A stretch of 39,664 bases of DNA from Solobacterium sp. UBA3691 (GTDB lineage Bacteria; Bacillota_I; Bacilli_A; Erysipelotrichales; Erysipelotrichaceae). A program made the position numbers and the translations under genes. Below the pieces are notes generated by a model. The model ran no database searches. It was not told where the DNA came from and was given only the letters and a program-made list of their open reading frames with translations. How positions within the stretch are numbered: position 1 is the first letter of the stretch; each line of letters starts with the position of its first letter. Positions 9,266 to 16,681 of the stretch are shown here, piece after piece. The stretch lies in NCBI GenBank assembly GCA_002372175.1, contig DFIS01000080.1, positions 1-39,664 of the forward strand, written 5' to 3'.

Positions 9266-10207
9266 CTATCCTTCAAAAATATCGGTCAAATGCTCATCCA
9301 AAAAGTTTTCTAGAGCAGCATTTACCAATCTCAGACACTTCAAATCCAAATCATTTTTAAACGCTATCAGCTGTATCGGTCTATTTGCATGAAACAGTGT
9401 GCACCGAAGGTAATATGACAGTTCACCGACGATAAATCCCTCTACGGTGATATCCTTTTTGACATGCTTTTCTATATAATGACTGATGATCTTATATGTT
9501 TTGGTTTCACTGTCCCGAATATCCTTCAGGAAGGTGTTTTCGCTGACTTCCTGCAGTGCCAAAAGCGGAGATTTTCCTAAGCTTTCTCGTTCTCTCTGTA
9601 TCAGCATTTCATTTCCAAGATGATATCGCCTTAAAATTCTCTCTATATTGGGTTTATCCTTATGTTTTTCAGCATCACGTCTGGATGAATAAAAACCATT
9701 AAATGCCATCCAAAGATTCTGAAACCGTTCTGTTTCATATGCTCTGCTTTTGCTGTACAAATATGCAGATAAAGCCGCGCTCTCACTTCCCTTTTCGGTT
9801 TTTGTTGCCGACATCGCTTTTTGAAGGAATTGAGTTTCCTTAACGTATTCCGGCAGGGGTCTCAACAATTTGGAATTGATCATCGAGTAAGGCATAAAGC
9901 TTGTATCGATAATCTCCTTACATTCATTCCCATCAATCACAGTTAATTCAAAGCATTGATTCTTGATAGGTGCTTCATATAGAAAAAGATGCAGGATCAT
10001 TGCACGCCTGATTCCTTCTCTCATGAGATTGATAAGATACTGATTATTTGTTTTTCTATAATCTTTACCAATCAAAGCACTGATCGTGTACTTATCCTTT
10101 GCTATCCGAACACTAATGTGATGGGTTCGCTGAAAAGAGAATTCAAACTTTTTAGCTCTTCTCAATTCATCATTACAGTTTACCTTTAACAAGTATTTCA
10201 GTTTCAT
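9266..10207 (-). CDS. HEPN-like domain protein, putative RNase
   Basis: A 313-residue cytoplasmic protein. I recognise no named family with certainty. The C-terminal half looks like an ApeA-type HEPN domain: a helix with RFQNLWMAFNGFY (about 161-173) and a later helix YYLRCTLFHANRP with an R268-x4-H273 pair, the RX4-6H signature of HEPN ribonucleases, followed by a final helix. The N-terminal 130 residues form a beta-rich region of unknown role. AGGA lies 8 bases before the ATG. It sits between a small membrane protein gene and a TIR gene in the same direction, separated from the former by a hairpin. In known defence systems HEPN proteins cut RNA when triggered; that role here is inference. 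Confidence 0.6.
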   Translation of the reverse strand: MKLKYLLKVNCNDELRRAKKFEFSFQRTHHISVRIAKDKYTISALIGKDYRKTNNQYLINLMREGIRRAMILHLFLYEAPIKNQCFELTVIDGNECKEIIDTSFMPYSMINSKLLRPLPEYVKETQFLQKAMSATKTEKGSESAALSAYLYSKSRAYETERFQNLWMAFNGFYSSRRDAEKHKDKPNIERILRRYHLGNEMLIQRERESLGKSPLLALQEVSENTFLKDIRDSETKTYKIISHYIEKHVKKDITVEGFIVGELSYYLRCTLFHANRPIQLIAFKNDLDLKCLRLVNAALENFLDEHLTDIFEG

Positions 10208-10221
10208 TCTTTTTCCTATTA

Positions 10222-10256
10222 ACGTGACAGCCCTGAGGAACAGGGTGTTTTCACGT
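10222..10256 (-). other. Nested hairpin in the intergenic gap of the island operon
   Basis: ACGTGA (10222-10227) pairs with TCACGT (10251-10256) and, inside it, CCCTG (10231-10235) with CAGGG (10241-10245). No U-tract follows, so it is not a standard terminator; it may be an RNA processing or stability element, or a partial terminator, between the membrane protein gene and the HEPN-like gene. Confidence 0.4.
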
Positions 10257-10277
10257 CTCTTATTGATCTGTTTTCAT

Positions 10278-10967
10278 TTACTTGTTTCGTGCACAAAGCA
10301 CATTTCTTTCTTTCAGCTGTGCAGTAATCTTTAAACAGCTTTTCTCTGCTTCTGAACTATTCTTTTCCGTCAGATATTTCTTCAATTTTTCCATCTCGTT
10401 CAGAAGATCATATTCATGCTGGATCGTCGCATCAGACGATACCGGATCACTATATTTAAACTCTTCTGTAAGATCCTGAAGTTTTTTCTTTAATGACCCA
10501 TCCTCACAAATACTAACTAATGCTGAACAGGCTGCCTGTAATGAACGCATGTTCGTAGTATCTTTCTTTATCTTTACTTCCTGTCGTTCTACTTCTTCTC
10601 TTGCTGCATCTGCTGCTACAGTACCTATAACAGCCAATGCTGCGGGCAGTATGTTGATCACGACAGCGATCCATGTCTTTATATATGGCGCAGCAATCAT
10701 CCCAATCAGACTGATCACCAACTGGGCAATCATATACATGACTCCTACACGTGCAATAGGAAAACCATAGAATTTACTTTTTGTTTCTGCTCCGTCAGCA
10801 AACGATATTTTCAGAACATACACCTGGAATACGATGGCAATTACACCAAACAGATATGAAATCCAGAAAACAGCATTTTTATTAAATGGAGCCGCAAACG
10901 CTATAACACTGAAGACGGCAAATATTACAGAAAGGATGATATACCGACGAAGTTCGTTTTTAGACAT
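10278..10967 (-). CDS. Four-helix membrane protein with helical cytoplasmic tail
   Basis: A 229-residue protein with four hydrophobic segments (about 9-27, 32-52, 70-92 and 96-118), then a charged helical tail of about 110 residues containing heptad-like stretches (EMEKLKKYLTEK). No enzyme motif is visible and I do not recognise the family. The start has AGAGGTG 8 bases upstream and lies 2 bases after the stop of the SPFH gene, so the two are probably translationally coupled. This suggests it partners the SPFH protein at the membrane. Other roles cannot be excluded. Confidence 0.75.
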   Translation of the reverse strand: MSKNELRRYIILSVIFAVFSVIAFAAPFNKNAVFWISYLFGVIAIVFQVYVLKISFADGAETKSKFYGFPIARVGVMYMIAQLVISLIGMIAAPYIKTWIAVVINILPAALAVIGTVAADAAREEVERQEVKIKKDTTNMRSLQAACSALVSICEDGSLKKKLQDLTEEFKYSDPVSSDATIQHEYDLLNEMEKLKKYLTEKNSSEAEKSCLKITAQLKERNVLCARNK

Positions 10968-10969
10968 GT

Positions 10970-12820
10970 CTATTCACCTCTTCTCTTTCCGCATATATTG
11001 CAGAAGTTACCGATTATATTCTTGTTACCGCACGAGCAATCCCATGTTGCAGGAACCGACGGTTCCGGTCTCCTGGCTCCGCACATATTACAGAAATTGC
11101 CAATGATATTCTTATTGCCGCATGCACAGTCCCATGTATCCGGTTTAACAGGCTGCGGTCTTCTGGTTCCGCACATATTGCAGAAGTTACCGACGATATT
11201 CTTATTACCGCATGTACAGTCCCATGTATCTGCAACCGGCTGTGTACTTGTTGCAGGATTCGGTACTGCACCTGTCTGTGTCATGTTCATATTTTGGAAC
11301 ATACCGCCAATCTGCGGTGCAACTGCATTCATTGCAGCAAGTCCTACACCAAGACCAAGCATGTCACCCATAACATTGGAGCCCCCGCCTGCAGAGATTG
11401 CCGGTCCCATATTCCCGATTCCTTCAGCATATGCTTTCTGCACTTCAGCCTGCAGTACGTCCCTTTGAGAATATCCCTTGGCAGCCATAACCTCTGCTTC
11501 TGTTAAACCTGCCATTCTCTGTGCCTGCGCTTCCGCCTGGGCAGCAATGACTCTTCTTTCAGCTTCACGTCTGGCGATCTCCGTTTCAGTCGTCTGTCTC
11601 TGCAGTTCAGCTTCACGGCGTGCTGCTTCGATCGTCGCTCTGCTTTGTTCCTGCGCGGTTCTGTACTGAGTCTCTGCCTGTGCCTGTACAGTCTTTATCG
11701 TTGCATCTGCCTGCACAACTCTTGCCTGAAGGGTAATTGTATGCAGTTCTCTTATCCGTTTGAAATTCGGATCATTTTCCGGAAGCACCACACTTGTTAC
11801 ATATAACTGAGGGATGGTTAAACCATATTCTTCAAATCCCGGAAGAATCTTCTGTCTGAGATTTTCAGATATAAGATCCAGCTTCTCATCAATCTCCAAA
11901 AGATCAATATTCTCATTTTTAATTACTGAAGACAGATTGGTTTTTACAGCATTTGCGATTAATGGCCGGAAGGATGCCTGAAGTGATTTTGTCATACCTT
12001 CCCCACCGTCCCATGAAACTCCTTTTGTTGTTCCTACAAGCTTTACAAGCAGTTTCCTGGCATTAGATACCTGTAGATTCATTTCACCGGATGCTCCGAT
12101 CTCCAACGGTGTACCGGTCAATGGATCAATGAAGCGTACTTTTTCCGGTGTCCCCCACTTAATAGCCATCTGAACAGTCTTATTAATAAAATACACTTCA
12201 GAGTGGAAAGTCCTGTCTGTATCTGTAGGCAGCTGATAAATAGAATCCAAAATCGGAAGTTTCTGAGTTTCAAGTGTGTATCTGCCCGGTCCAAACAGAT
12301 CTAACGCCTGGCCATCTCTGAAAAAAACCGCTTCCTGACTTTCGTGCACGATCAACTGAGATCCCATATTGAAATCTTCTATAGGATGCTTCCAGATAAA
12401 AGTATTATTATCTCCTTCATATTTGATGATGCTTGCCAGACCGTCTTTTCTCATCTTTTCAGCCATCAGGCGTTCCGGAACATTATTCACAAAGTCACAA
12501 ACTGGACATGTATAGGAAGATGCCGCCTTGCTGGTGATCAGTTTCACACCACATTGGGCGCAGGAAAATTCTGCCATTTTATCTTGGCCTTCCATCGTAT
12601 TGATTGGTTCTCCGCAGACAGGACACTTCGCCTTTGCTCCTTTTGACTGATCAAAAACAACATCATTGCTGCAGTGAGGGCATTTTCTGCTTATAAGTTT
12701 ATCCATACGAACATTAATCGTGTAACCGCAGGAACAATCAATTTTCTTTCTTGCAAAGAACCCACTGCTTGCTTCTACATATTTGCCGCAGTTCGGACAC
12801 TCCATTACGAATTTAGACAT
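10970..12820 (-). CDS. SPFH (band-7)/virion-core-like protein with six zinc ribbons
   Basis: A 616-residue protein of the SPFH type resembling Bacillus YdjI-like proteins. N-terminal ribbons use Cys 8/11/29/31, 47/50/66/69 and 87/90/105/108. The SPFH core spans about residues 140-360, followed by an Ala/Gln/Arg-rich coiled coil (about 360-450), as in flotillins, and a Gly/Met-rich linker. Three near-identical ribbons of 30, 30 and 24 residues (starting at 533, 563 and 593; each WDCxCGNKNIxGNFCNxCG) close the protein. SPFH proteins oligomerise into membrane-associated scaffolds; the ribbons probably bind partner proteins or nucleic acid. GGGAG precedes the ATG, which overlaps the stop of a possible small gene (TAATG). 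Being next to TIR proteins that also start with a ribbon suggests a common assembly. Confidence 0.85.
   Translation of the reverse strand: MSKFVMECPNCGKYVEASSGFFARKKIDCSCGYTINVRMDKLISRKCPHCSNDVVFDQSKGAKAKCPVCGEPINTMEGQDKMAEFSCAQCGVKLITSKAASSYTCPVCDFVNNVPERLMAEKMRKDGLASIIKYEGDNNTFIWKHPIEDFNMGSQLIVHESQEAVFFRDGQALDLFGPGRYTLETQKLPILDSIYQLPTDTDRTFHSEVYFINKTVQMAIKWGTPEKVRFIDPLTGTPLEIGASGEMNLQVSNARKLLVKLVGTTKGVSWDGGEGMTKSLQASFRPLIANAVKTNLSSVIKNENIDLLEIDEKLDLISENLRQKILPGFEEYGLTIPQLYVTSVVLPENDPNFKRIRELHTITLQARVVQADATIKTVQAQAETQYRTAQEQSRATIEAARREAELQRQTTETEIARREAERRVIAAQAEAQAQRMAGLTEAEVMAAKGYSQRDVLQAEVQKAYAEGIGNMGPAISAGGGSNVMGDMLGLGVGLAAMNAVAPQIGGMFQNMNMTQTGAVPNPATSTQPVADTWDCTCGNKNIVGNFCNMCGTRRPQPVKPDTWDCACGNKNIIGNFCNMCGARRPEPSVPATWDCSCGNKNIIGNFCNICGKRRGE
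10973..11224 (-). repeat. Tandem 90-base coding repeats (zinc ribbons)
   Basis: Three successive copies, starting at 11224, 11134 and 11044 on the minus strand, encode the repeated C-terminal ribbons of the SPFH protein. The first two are 90 bases, the last is cut short by the stop codon. The high identity points to recent internal duplication or ongoing gene conversion. Confidence 0.85.
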
Positions 12821-13014
12821 TATAATTCTCCCTCTTCAGTGCTTTTACTTATCTCCTGAATCACTTCATTAAAAACAGTCAGACTGTTCTTCTTGTTAAT
12901 TGGTATATCAAGAATTTTTGCGTCATGATCCATATTCATTTCTGCTGATAGCCTACAAATATATACCGATATTATTTTGCCGATTTTTTGCGATCTACCA
13001 CGATATATGAACAT
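12820..13014 (-). CDS. Possible small protein upstream of the SPFH gene
   Basis: An open frame of 64 codons whose TAA shares its last base with the ATG of the SPFH gene (TAATG), an arrangement typical of translational coupling. An internal ATG (residue 26) would give a 39-residue acidic peptide ending KSTEEGEL. Neither start has a clear ribosome binding site and I recognise no family, so this is doubtful. It could also be a non-coding leader carrying the SPFH ribosome binding site. Confidence 0.25.
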   Translation of the reverse strand: MFIYRGRSQKIGKIISVYICRLSAEMNMDHDAKILDIPINKKNSLTVFNEVIQEISKSTEEGEL

Positions 13015-13152
13015 TGATCTTTTGACTTTGTTATTACAGCAAGTTCGCTCTGTCCTGCCTTACTTCCGTAAATCTCAAATACATTGCTATGTGATTATGG
13101 GATCGACGCTTTGCAACATTTCCCGGGCTTCGCTGGATTTCTGATTTTAGGA
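12821..13152. other. 332-base gap between the first TIR gene and the SPFH gene
   Basis: Apart from the doubtful small frame at 12820-13014, no gene is supported. The stretch beside the TIR stop codon reads on the minus strand as short coding-like fragments interrupted by stops (for example SSEAREMLQSVDPIIT), with no start signals, possibly the ghost of a decayed gene. No hairpin terminator is seen after the TIR stop, so read-through into the SPFH gene is plausible. Confidence 0.4.
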
Positions 13153-15738
13153 TTAGTCGATTTTCACCCATAAAGCGGGGCGGACCGTGTTACTGTCATC
13201 ATCCACGGAGTCGCCGATCACATCGACAAGAACAGAGATCTTAGCAGCAAACCCGGAATCGCTGCCGGGCGACCGCAGCCACCAGGAACACATTCCTTTG
13301 TCATTTGTATAAGCTCCATTCTTTTTTGCGTATGGCGTTGCTTTAGCACTTCTATTTTCATCGGATTTGAAATATTTGTTTACTTCAGGCACAGATAAGA
13401 GAAATATCTTATCCTGTGTATTCTTACCAGGGTCTGCAGGATACTCAGGATTCTTATCCGCAGTTACTTTTGTCGTAAGAATCCGTGCTTTTTCCTGTCC
13501 ATTAAACACAGTATTATAGAACTCTTTATTCAACCATTTTCTTATCGAACATTTTTCCCATGTTATACTTTCGTATTCTTCGTTGTATGGCTTCGCATCA
13601 ATTCCATCTTCTGTAATCAGCAGTGCTCTGTCTTTTTTAACTTCAAGTATTCGCCATTTAATTGGTTTCTTCTGAGAATCATATTGATAAGTGCCAAACC
13701 CTTGACTTATTATTTGAGCTTTATTAATTAACGGGTTTATTGCATTTATAATCATTGCCTTTGCAGAGACAGTATTATTTTGATGTATGATTACTGCTTT
13801 CTTTTCCGGCTTTGGCTTTTGTACGGGTTTATCTGCTGGCTTGGTCACTGGTTTCGTTTCAATGAGTGTTTTTTTCAAAGCCGCAATATTATCCTCCAAC
13901 TCTTTTCTCTTTTTGCCGGAGAACAAACCTTTCAAATTCTTTTTTTCAGATTCTAATTTCTTTATTTTCTCTTCCAATTCACCTTTTTTCTTCTCTGCGG
14001 TTATACATGATTCTTCATAATCAATTTTGGATTGTTCCCATTTCTTTACAGCTAGATTATTATCGTTTTCCCATTGACTAATATCTCTCTGGTAAGAATC
14101 TTCAGCGTCTTTTTCCGCTTTCTTTCTTGCTGTTTCTTCCTCTATTTTTATTTTGGAAATCTGATCAGCATTTTTTTCTAAACGATCAGAAATATCTCTT
14201 TTAAACAATTCTGACTGTTCAGCCAATAATTTTTCTGCATTTTTTCTCTTTTCTAATTCTTTTGACATTTCAGATTTAAGAAGATCCCTGAGTTTGTCGA
14301 TCACTTTGTTTATTTCTTTTTCAACATTTCCATCTTTGTATCTGCATGCGCGTTTGTAATCGCGGTTGTTAAGAAGTTTCCCAAGACCTTCAACTGATAA
14401 ATTTCTGAATGCCTCCCTATAGCACACAGGATCCTCTAGTGTAAATGTTATTTTTTCAGGATGTAAGCCAATCAGCAATTTATCCAGTTCCTGATCAGAG
14501 AATTCATCGAGGAAGTGCCGAGAATCTGCTTCCCTTGCATATGCATGCGCCTCAAATGGAAGCGTCTGAACCCATAAATGTTCTTGCGCGTGCTTTTTAA
14601 TCTGGTCAAATAATTTTTTTGCCAATTCTGCTGAGCAATTCGAATTATACACGCACAGTACTTTCCCCCAGTAAGCAGCGCCACATTCTGCATCATTGTT
14701 AAGAACCTGCTCATAAAACTCATTAGCTCTTGTAAAATCACCATCTTCAATTGCCATATTGCCACGTTTCAATAGTGACTGTGTCTGCGCGTTCAAAACT
14801 GACAGCCCGCTGTCAGTATTTTTTTCTTCTTTTTCCTTATTATCTTTTCTCAGAATTTTATCGATCCCTCTCAAAAGATCCTGCATTGCACCTACTTTTC
14901 CCATATCTTGTGCCTGCAGTCTTGCAAATTCCTTCGGCATATCATATGCATCCAGATTTTTATATACCGGGATCATTGTTTTCTTTTCTCCTGAAGCTAT
15001 AAGATGAAGATATCTACTCCATTCGTTCTTTACCCATACCGCATCAAAATATTCAAATTTTGTTCCAACGGCCAGCATCAGTTTGGCGGAATGAAGTGCC
15101 GCAAAGATATATGGTTCATATTCCGTGCCGAGTTTATCTTCTAACGTAATTCTGGAGAAGAATACCCGATATCCCTTTTCAGTTAAAGCATTATAAATAT
15201 CCTGTGCCAGAACACTGTCCAGTGTCCTTTCTCCGTTTTCATCGGTTTCTTTGTAGCAAATAAAGATATCATACGGCTGTTCATTGGAAGATACTTCTAT
15301 TATGCCTTTTCTCAGATCTTCAATTTTCTTAGCCTCGTCACGATATACACGCTTTGCAACTGCATCAGCATATTCCATGACCATCTCATAATTATTGTCA
15401 TCAAAAATACTTTCAAACGAGGATCTGTGGCAGGTAGGCACTTTCTTTCCGGTTAGCGGATCATCAACATACTCTATTCCATACTTGCAAAGAACCAGTC
15501 CCCAGTATGCTTCTGCTTCTTCCTGAAATTCAGAAATGATAGCTTCATATACACCGGCAGCTTTGTCGAATTCATTATTAAAACGAAGTCTGTTTGCCCG
15601 TGTAAACAAATTCATCTTTTTTTCATTATCCGCATTTGGAATTGTCTGCAAAGTTCCGCAGAATTCACATTCACATACTGTACTGCCTTCTATCGGTGTA
15701 AGATCTCCACCGCACATTTTACATTTCAGAGCCACCAT
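13153..15738 (-). CDS. Soluble zinc-ribbon/TIR/DUF6273-like protein (paralog)
   Basis: An 861-residue paralog of the protein at 6554-9184. The register of the first 240 residues is identical: zinc ribbon C6xxC9/C24xxC27, TPR-like helices, TIR domain (about 155-290, YDIFICYKETDENG) and WVKNEW with the putative catalytic Glu at 239. It differs afterwards: a TPR-like part (about 325-400), a long Lys/Glu coiled coil (about 480-630), a Pro/Lys linker (KPADKPVQKPKPEKK) and no transmembrane helix before the DUF6273-like C-terminus (about 690-861, CSIRKWLN, SWWLRSPG). It is therefore expected to be soluble. GGAGG precedes the ATG. It is the first gene of the island operon; I see no convincing promoter between it and the recombinase gene. 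NAD cleavage or signalling by the TIR domain is inferred from family knowledge. Confidence 0.86.
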   Translation of the reverse strand: MVALKCKMCGGDLTPIEGSTVCECEFCGTLQTIPNADNEKKMNLFTRANRLRFNNEFDKAAGVYEAIISEFQEEAEAYWGLVLCKYGIEYVDDPLTGKKVPTCHRSSFESIFDDNNYEMVMEYADAVAKRVYRDEAKKIEDLRKGIIEVSSNEQPYDIFICYKETDENGERTLDSVLAQDIYNALTEKGYRVFFSRITLEDKLGTEYEPYIFAALHSAKLMLAVGTKFEYFDAVWVKNEWSRYLHLIASGEKKTMIPVYKNLDAYDMPKEFARLQAQDMGKVGAMQDLLRGIDKILRKDNKEKEEKNTDSGLSVLNAQTQSLLKRGNMAIEDGDFTRANEFYEQVLNNDAECGAAYWGKVLCVYNSNCSAELAKKLFDQIKKHAQEHLWVQTLPFEAHAYAREADSRHFLDEFSDQELDKLLIGLHPEKITFTLEDPVCYREAFRNLSVEGLGKLLNNRDYKRACRYKDGNVEKEINKVIDKLRDLLKSEMSKELEKRKNAEKLLAEQSELFKRDISDRLEKNADQISKIKIEEETARKKAEKDAEDSYQRDISQWENDNNLAVKKWEQSKIDYEESCITAEKKKGELEEKIKKLESEKKNLKGLFSGKKRKELEDNIAALKKTLIETKPVTKPADKPVQKPKPEKKAVIIHQNNTVSAKAMIINAINPLINKAQIISQGFGTYQYDSQKKPIKWRILEVKKDRALLITEDGIDAKPYNEEYESITWEKCSIRKWLNKEFYNTVFNGQEKARILTTKVTADKNPEYPADPGKNTQDKIFLLSVPEVNKYFKSDENRSAKATPYAKKNGAYTNDKGMCSWWLRSPGSDSGFAAKISVLVDVIGDSVDDDSNTVRPALWVKID

Positions 15739-15809
15739 GATGATCCCTCCATTTCCCCTTATAATTGATTAAGATTATCTATTTATCGCAATTCGCTCAA
15801 TCTGGACTA

Positions 15810-15929
15810 AAACGTGTACTTTTTTGCTTGGTAATATGTCTAAATCAAATTTTAACATATACCGCTCTTTATGCGCATAACAATAAGGTACTTAGAAGCT
15901 AATACTCACTGTTCAATAAGTACACGTTT
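15810..15929. repeat. 12-base inverted repeat beside the recombinase gene
   Basis: AAACGTGTACTT (15810-15821) is inverted as AAGTACACGTTT (15918-15929), the second arm overlapping the end of the recombinase gene. A direct copy of GTGTACTTTTT from the first arm recurs at 15968-15978, and a perfect 12-base palindrome TTATGCGCATAA lies between (15869-15880). These may be recombinase binding or crossover sites, but no duplication of target DNA was identified. Confidence 0.4.
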
Positions 15930-16567
15930 GCAACACCCCCTCCTTTCCCGGGATTCTGTGTGCTCATGTGTACTTTTTCTGTGTTTTATTGCTTTATACC
16001 TGAAGGTAGATTTGGGCATTCCGCATAATTCTGCAGCTTTCCCCGTACTGATCTCTCCTGCATTCCAGCTTTGGCATACTCTTCCAAAAGCTTCCGGTAT
16101 CTCTTTCTCCGGTCTGCCGAAGCGTACGCCTCTTGCCTTCGCTGCAGCAATGCCTTCCGCCTGTCTCTGCCGTATATTTGCTCTTTCGTTCTCTGCCACA
16201 AAAGATAATACCTGCAGTACGATATCTGCCAGGAATGTTCCCACCAGATTTTTCCCCTTCTGGTATCCAGCAGAGGCATATCTATGACCACAATGTCTAT
16301 CTTTCTGTTCTTTGTCAGATACCTCCACTGTTCCTGGATCTCTTCGTAGTTTCTTCCCAGTCTGTCGATACTCTTGATGTACAGCAGATCGTCTTCTTTC
16401 AGCTCCCTGCATAAGTTAATATACGCAGGTCTGTCAAAGTCCTTGCCTGACTGTTTGTCTGTAAAGATGTTGTTTGGTGACACTCCGCAGTTGATCATCG
16501 CTGTAACCTGTCTGTCCTCATTCTGTTCTTTTGTACTGACACGTACATATCCATAGATTACTGTCAT
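15906..16567 (-). CDS. Serine recombinase (resolvase/invertase), split by a -1 frameshift
   Basis: Frame one (from ATG 16567, with AAGGAG upstream) encodes the catalytic domain: YGYVRVSTKEQNEDRQ with the nucleophile Ser at residue 11, then SIDRLGRNYEEI. At codons 104-106 the reading leaves this frame; the -1 frame resumes exactly with NLVGTFLADIVLQVLSFVAE, the long helix E region RQAEGIAAAKARGVRFGRP and a helix-turn-helix (KAAELCGMPKSTFRYK), stopping at 15906. The switch point AGG GGA AAA contains the in-register slippery heptamer G GGA AAA (16256-16250). One slip yields an intact protein of about 220 residues, near the normal family length. Either programmed frameshifting or loss of one A in an A-run explains it. 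It marks the upstream edge of the AT-rich island. Confidence 0.8.
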
Positions 16568-16626
16568 GTGCGTCTCCTTCCGGTTCTGTGCAAGTACTCA
16601 TCCATGTTTTCTGCGCATGCATATAT

Positions 16627-16672
16627 GAAAAAGTCACCTGTATGTAACCCTTGATTTGATACAGTTGACTTT
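16627..16672 (-). terminator. Terminator of the citrate lyase operon
   Basis: On the minus strand a 14-base stem (16672-16659 with 16643-16630, one mismatch; ends AAAGTCA/TGACTTT) is followed directly by a run of five T. It begins 10 bases after the dehydrogenase stop codon and separates the operon from the recombinase gene. Confidence 0.75.
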
Positions 16673-16681
16673 CTTTCTTTA

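Noticed and set aside
13080..13150. Coding-like fragment (SSEAREMLQSVDPIIT) after the first TIR gene
   Set aside because: No start codon with a ribosome binding site and bounded by stops; too short to assign to any family.
13153..15738. CRISPR-like or phage structural role for the island genes
   Set aside because: No repeat-spacer array, no Cas or phage structural motifs; the name 'virion core' for the SPFH relative is a database label, not evidence of a prophage.
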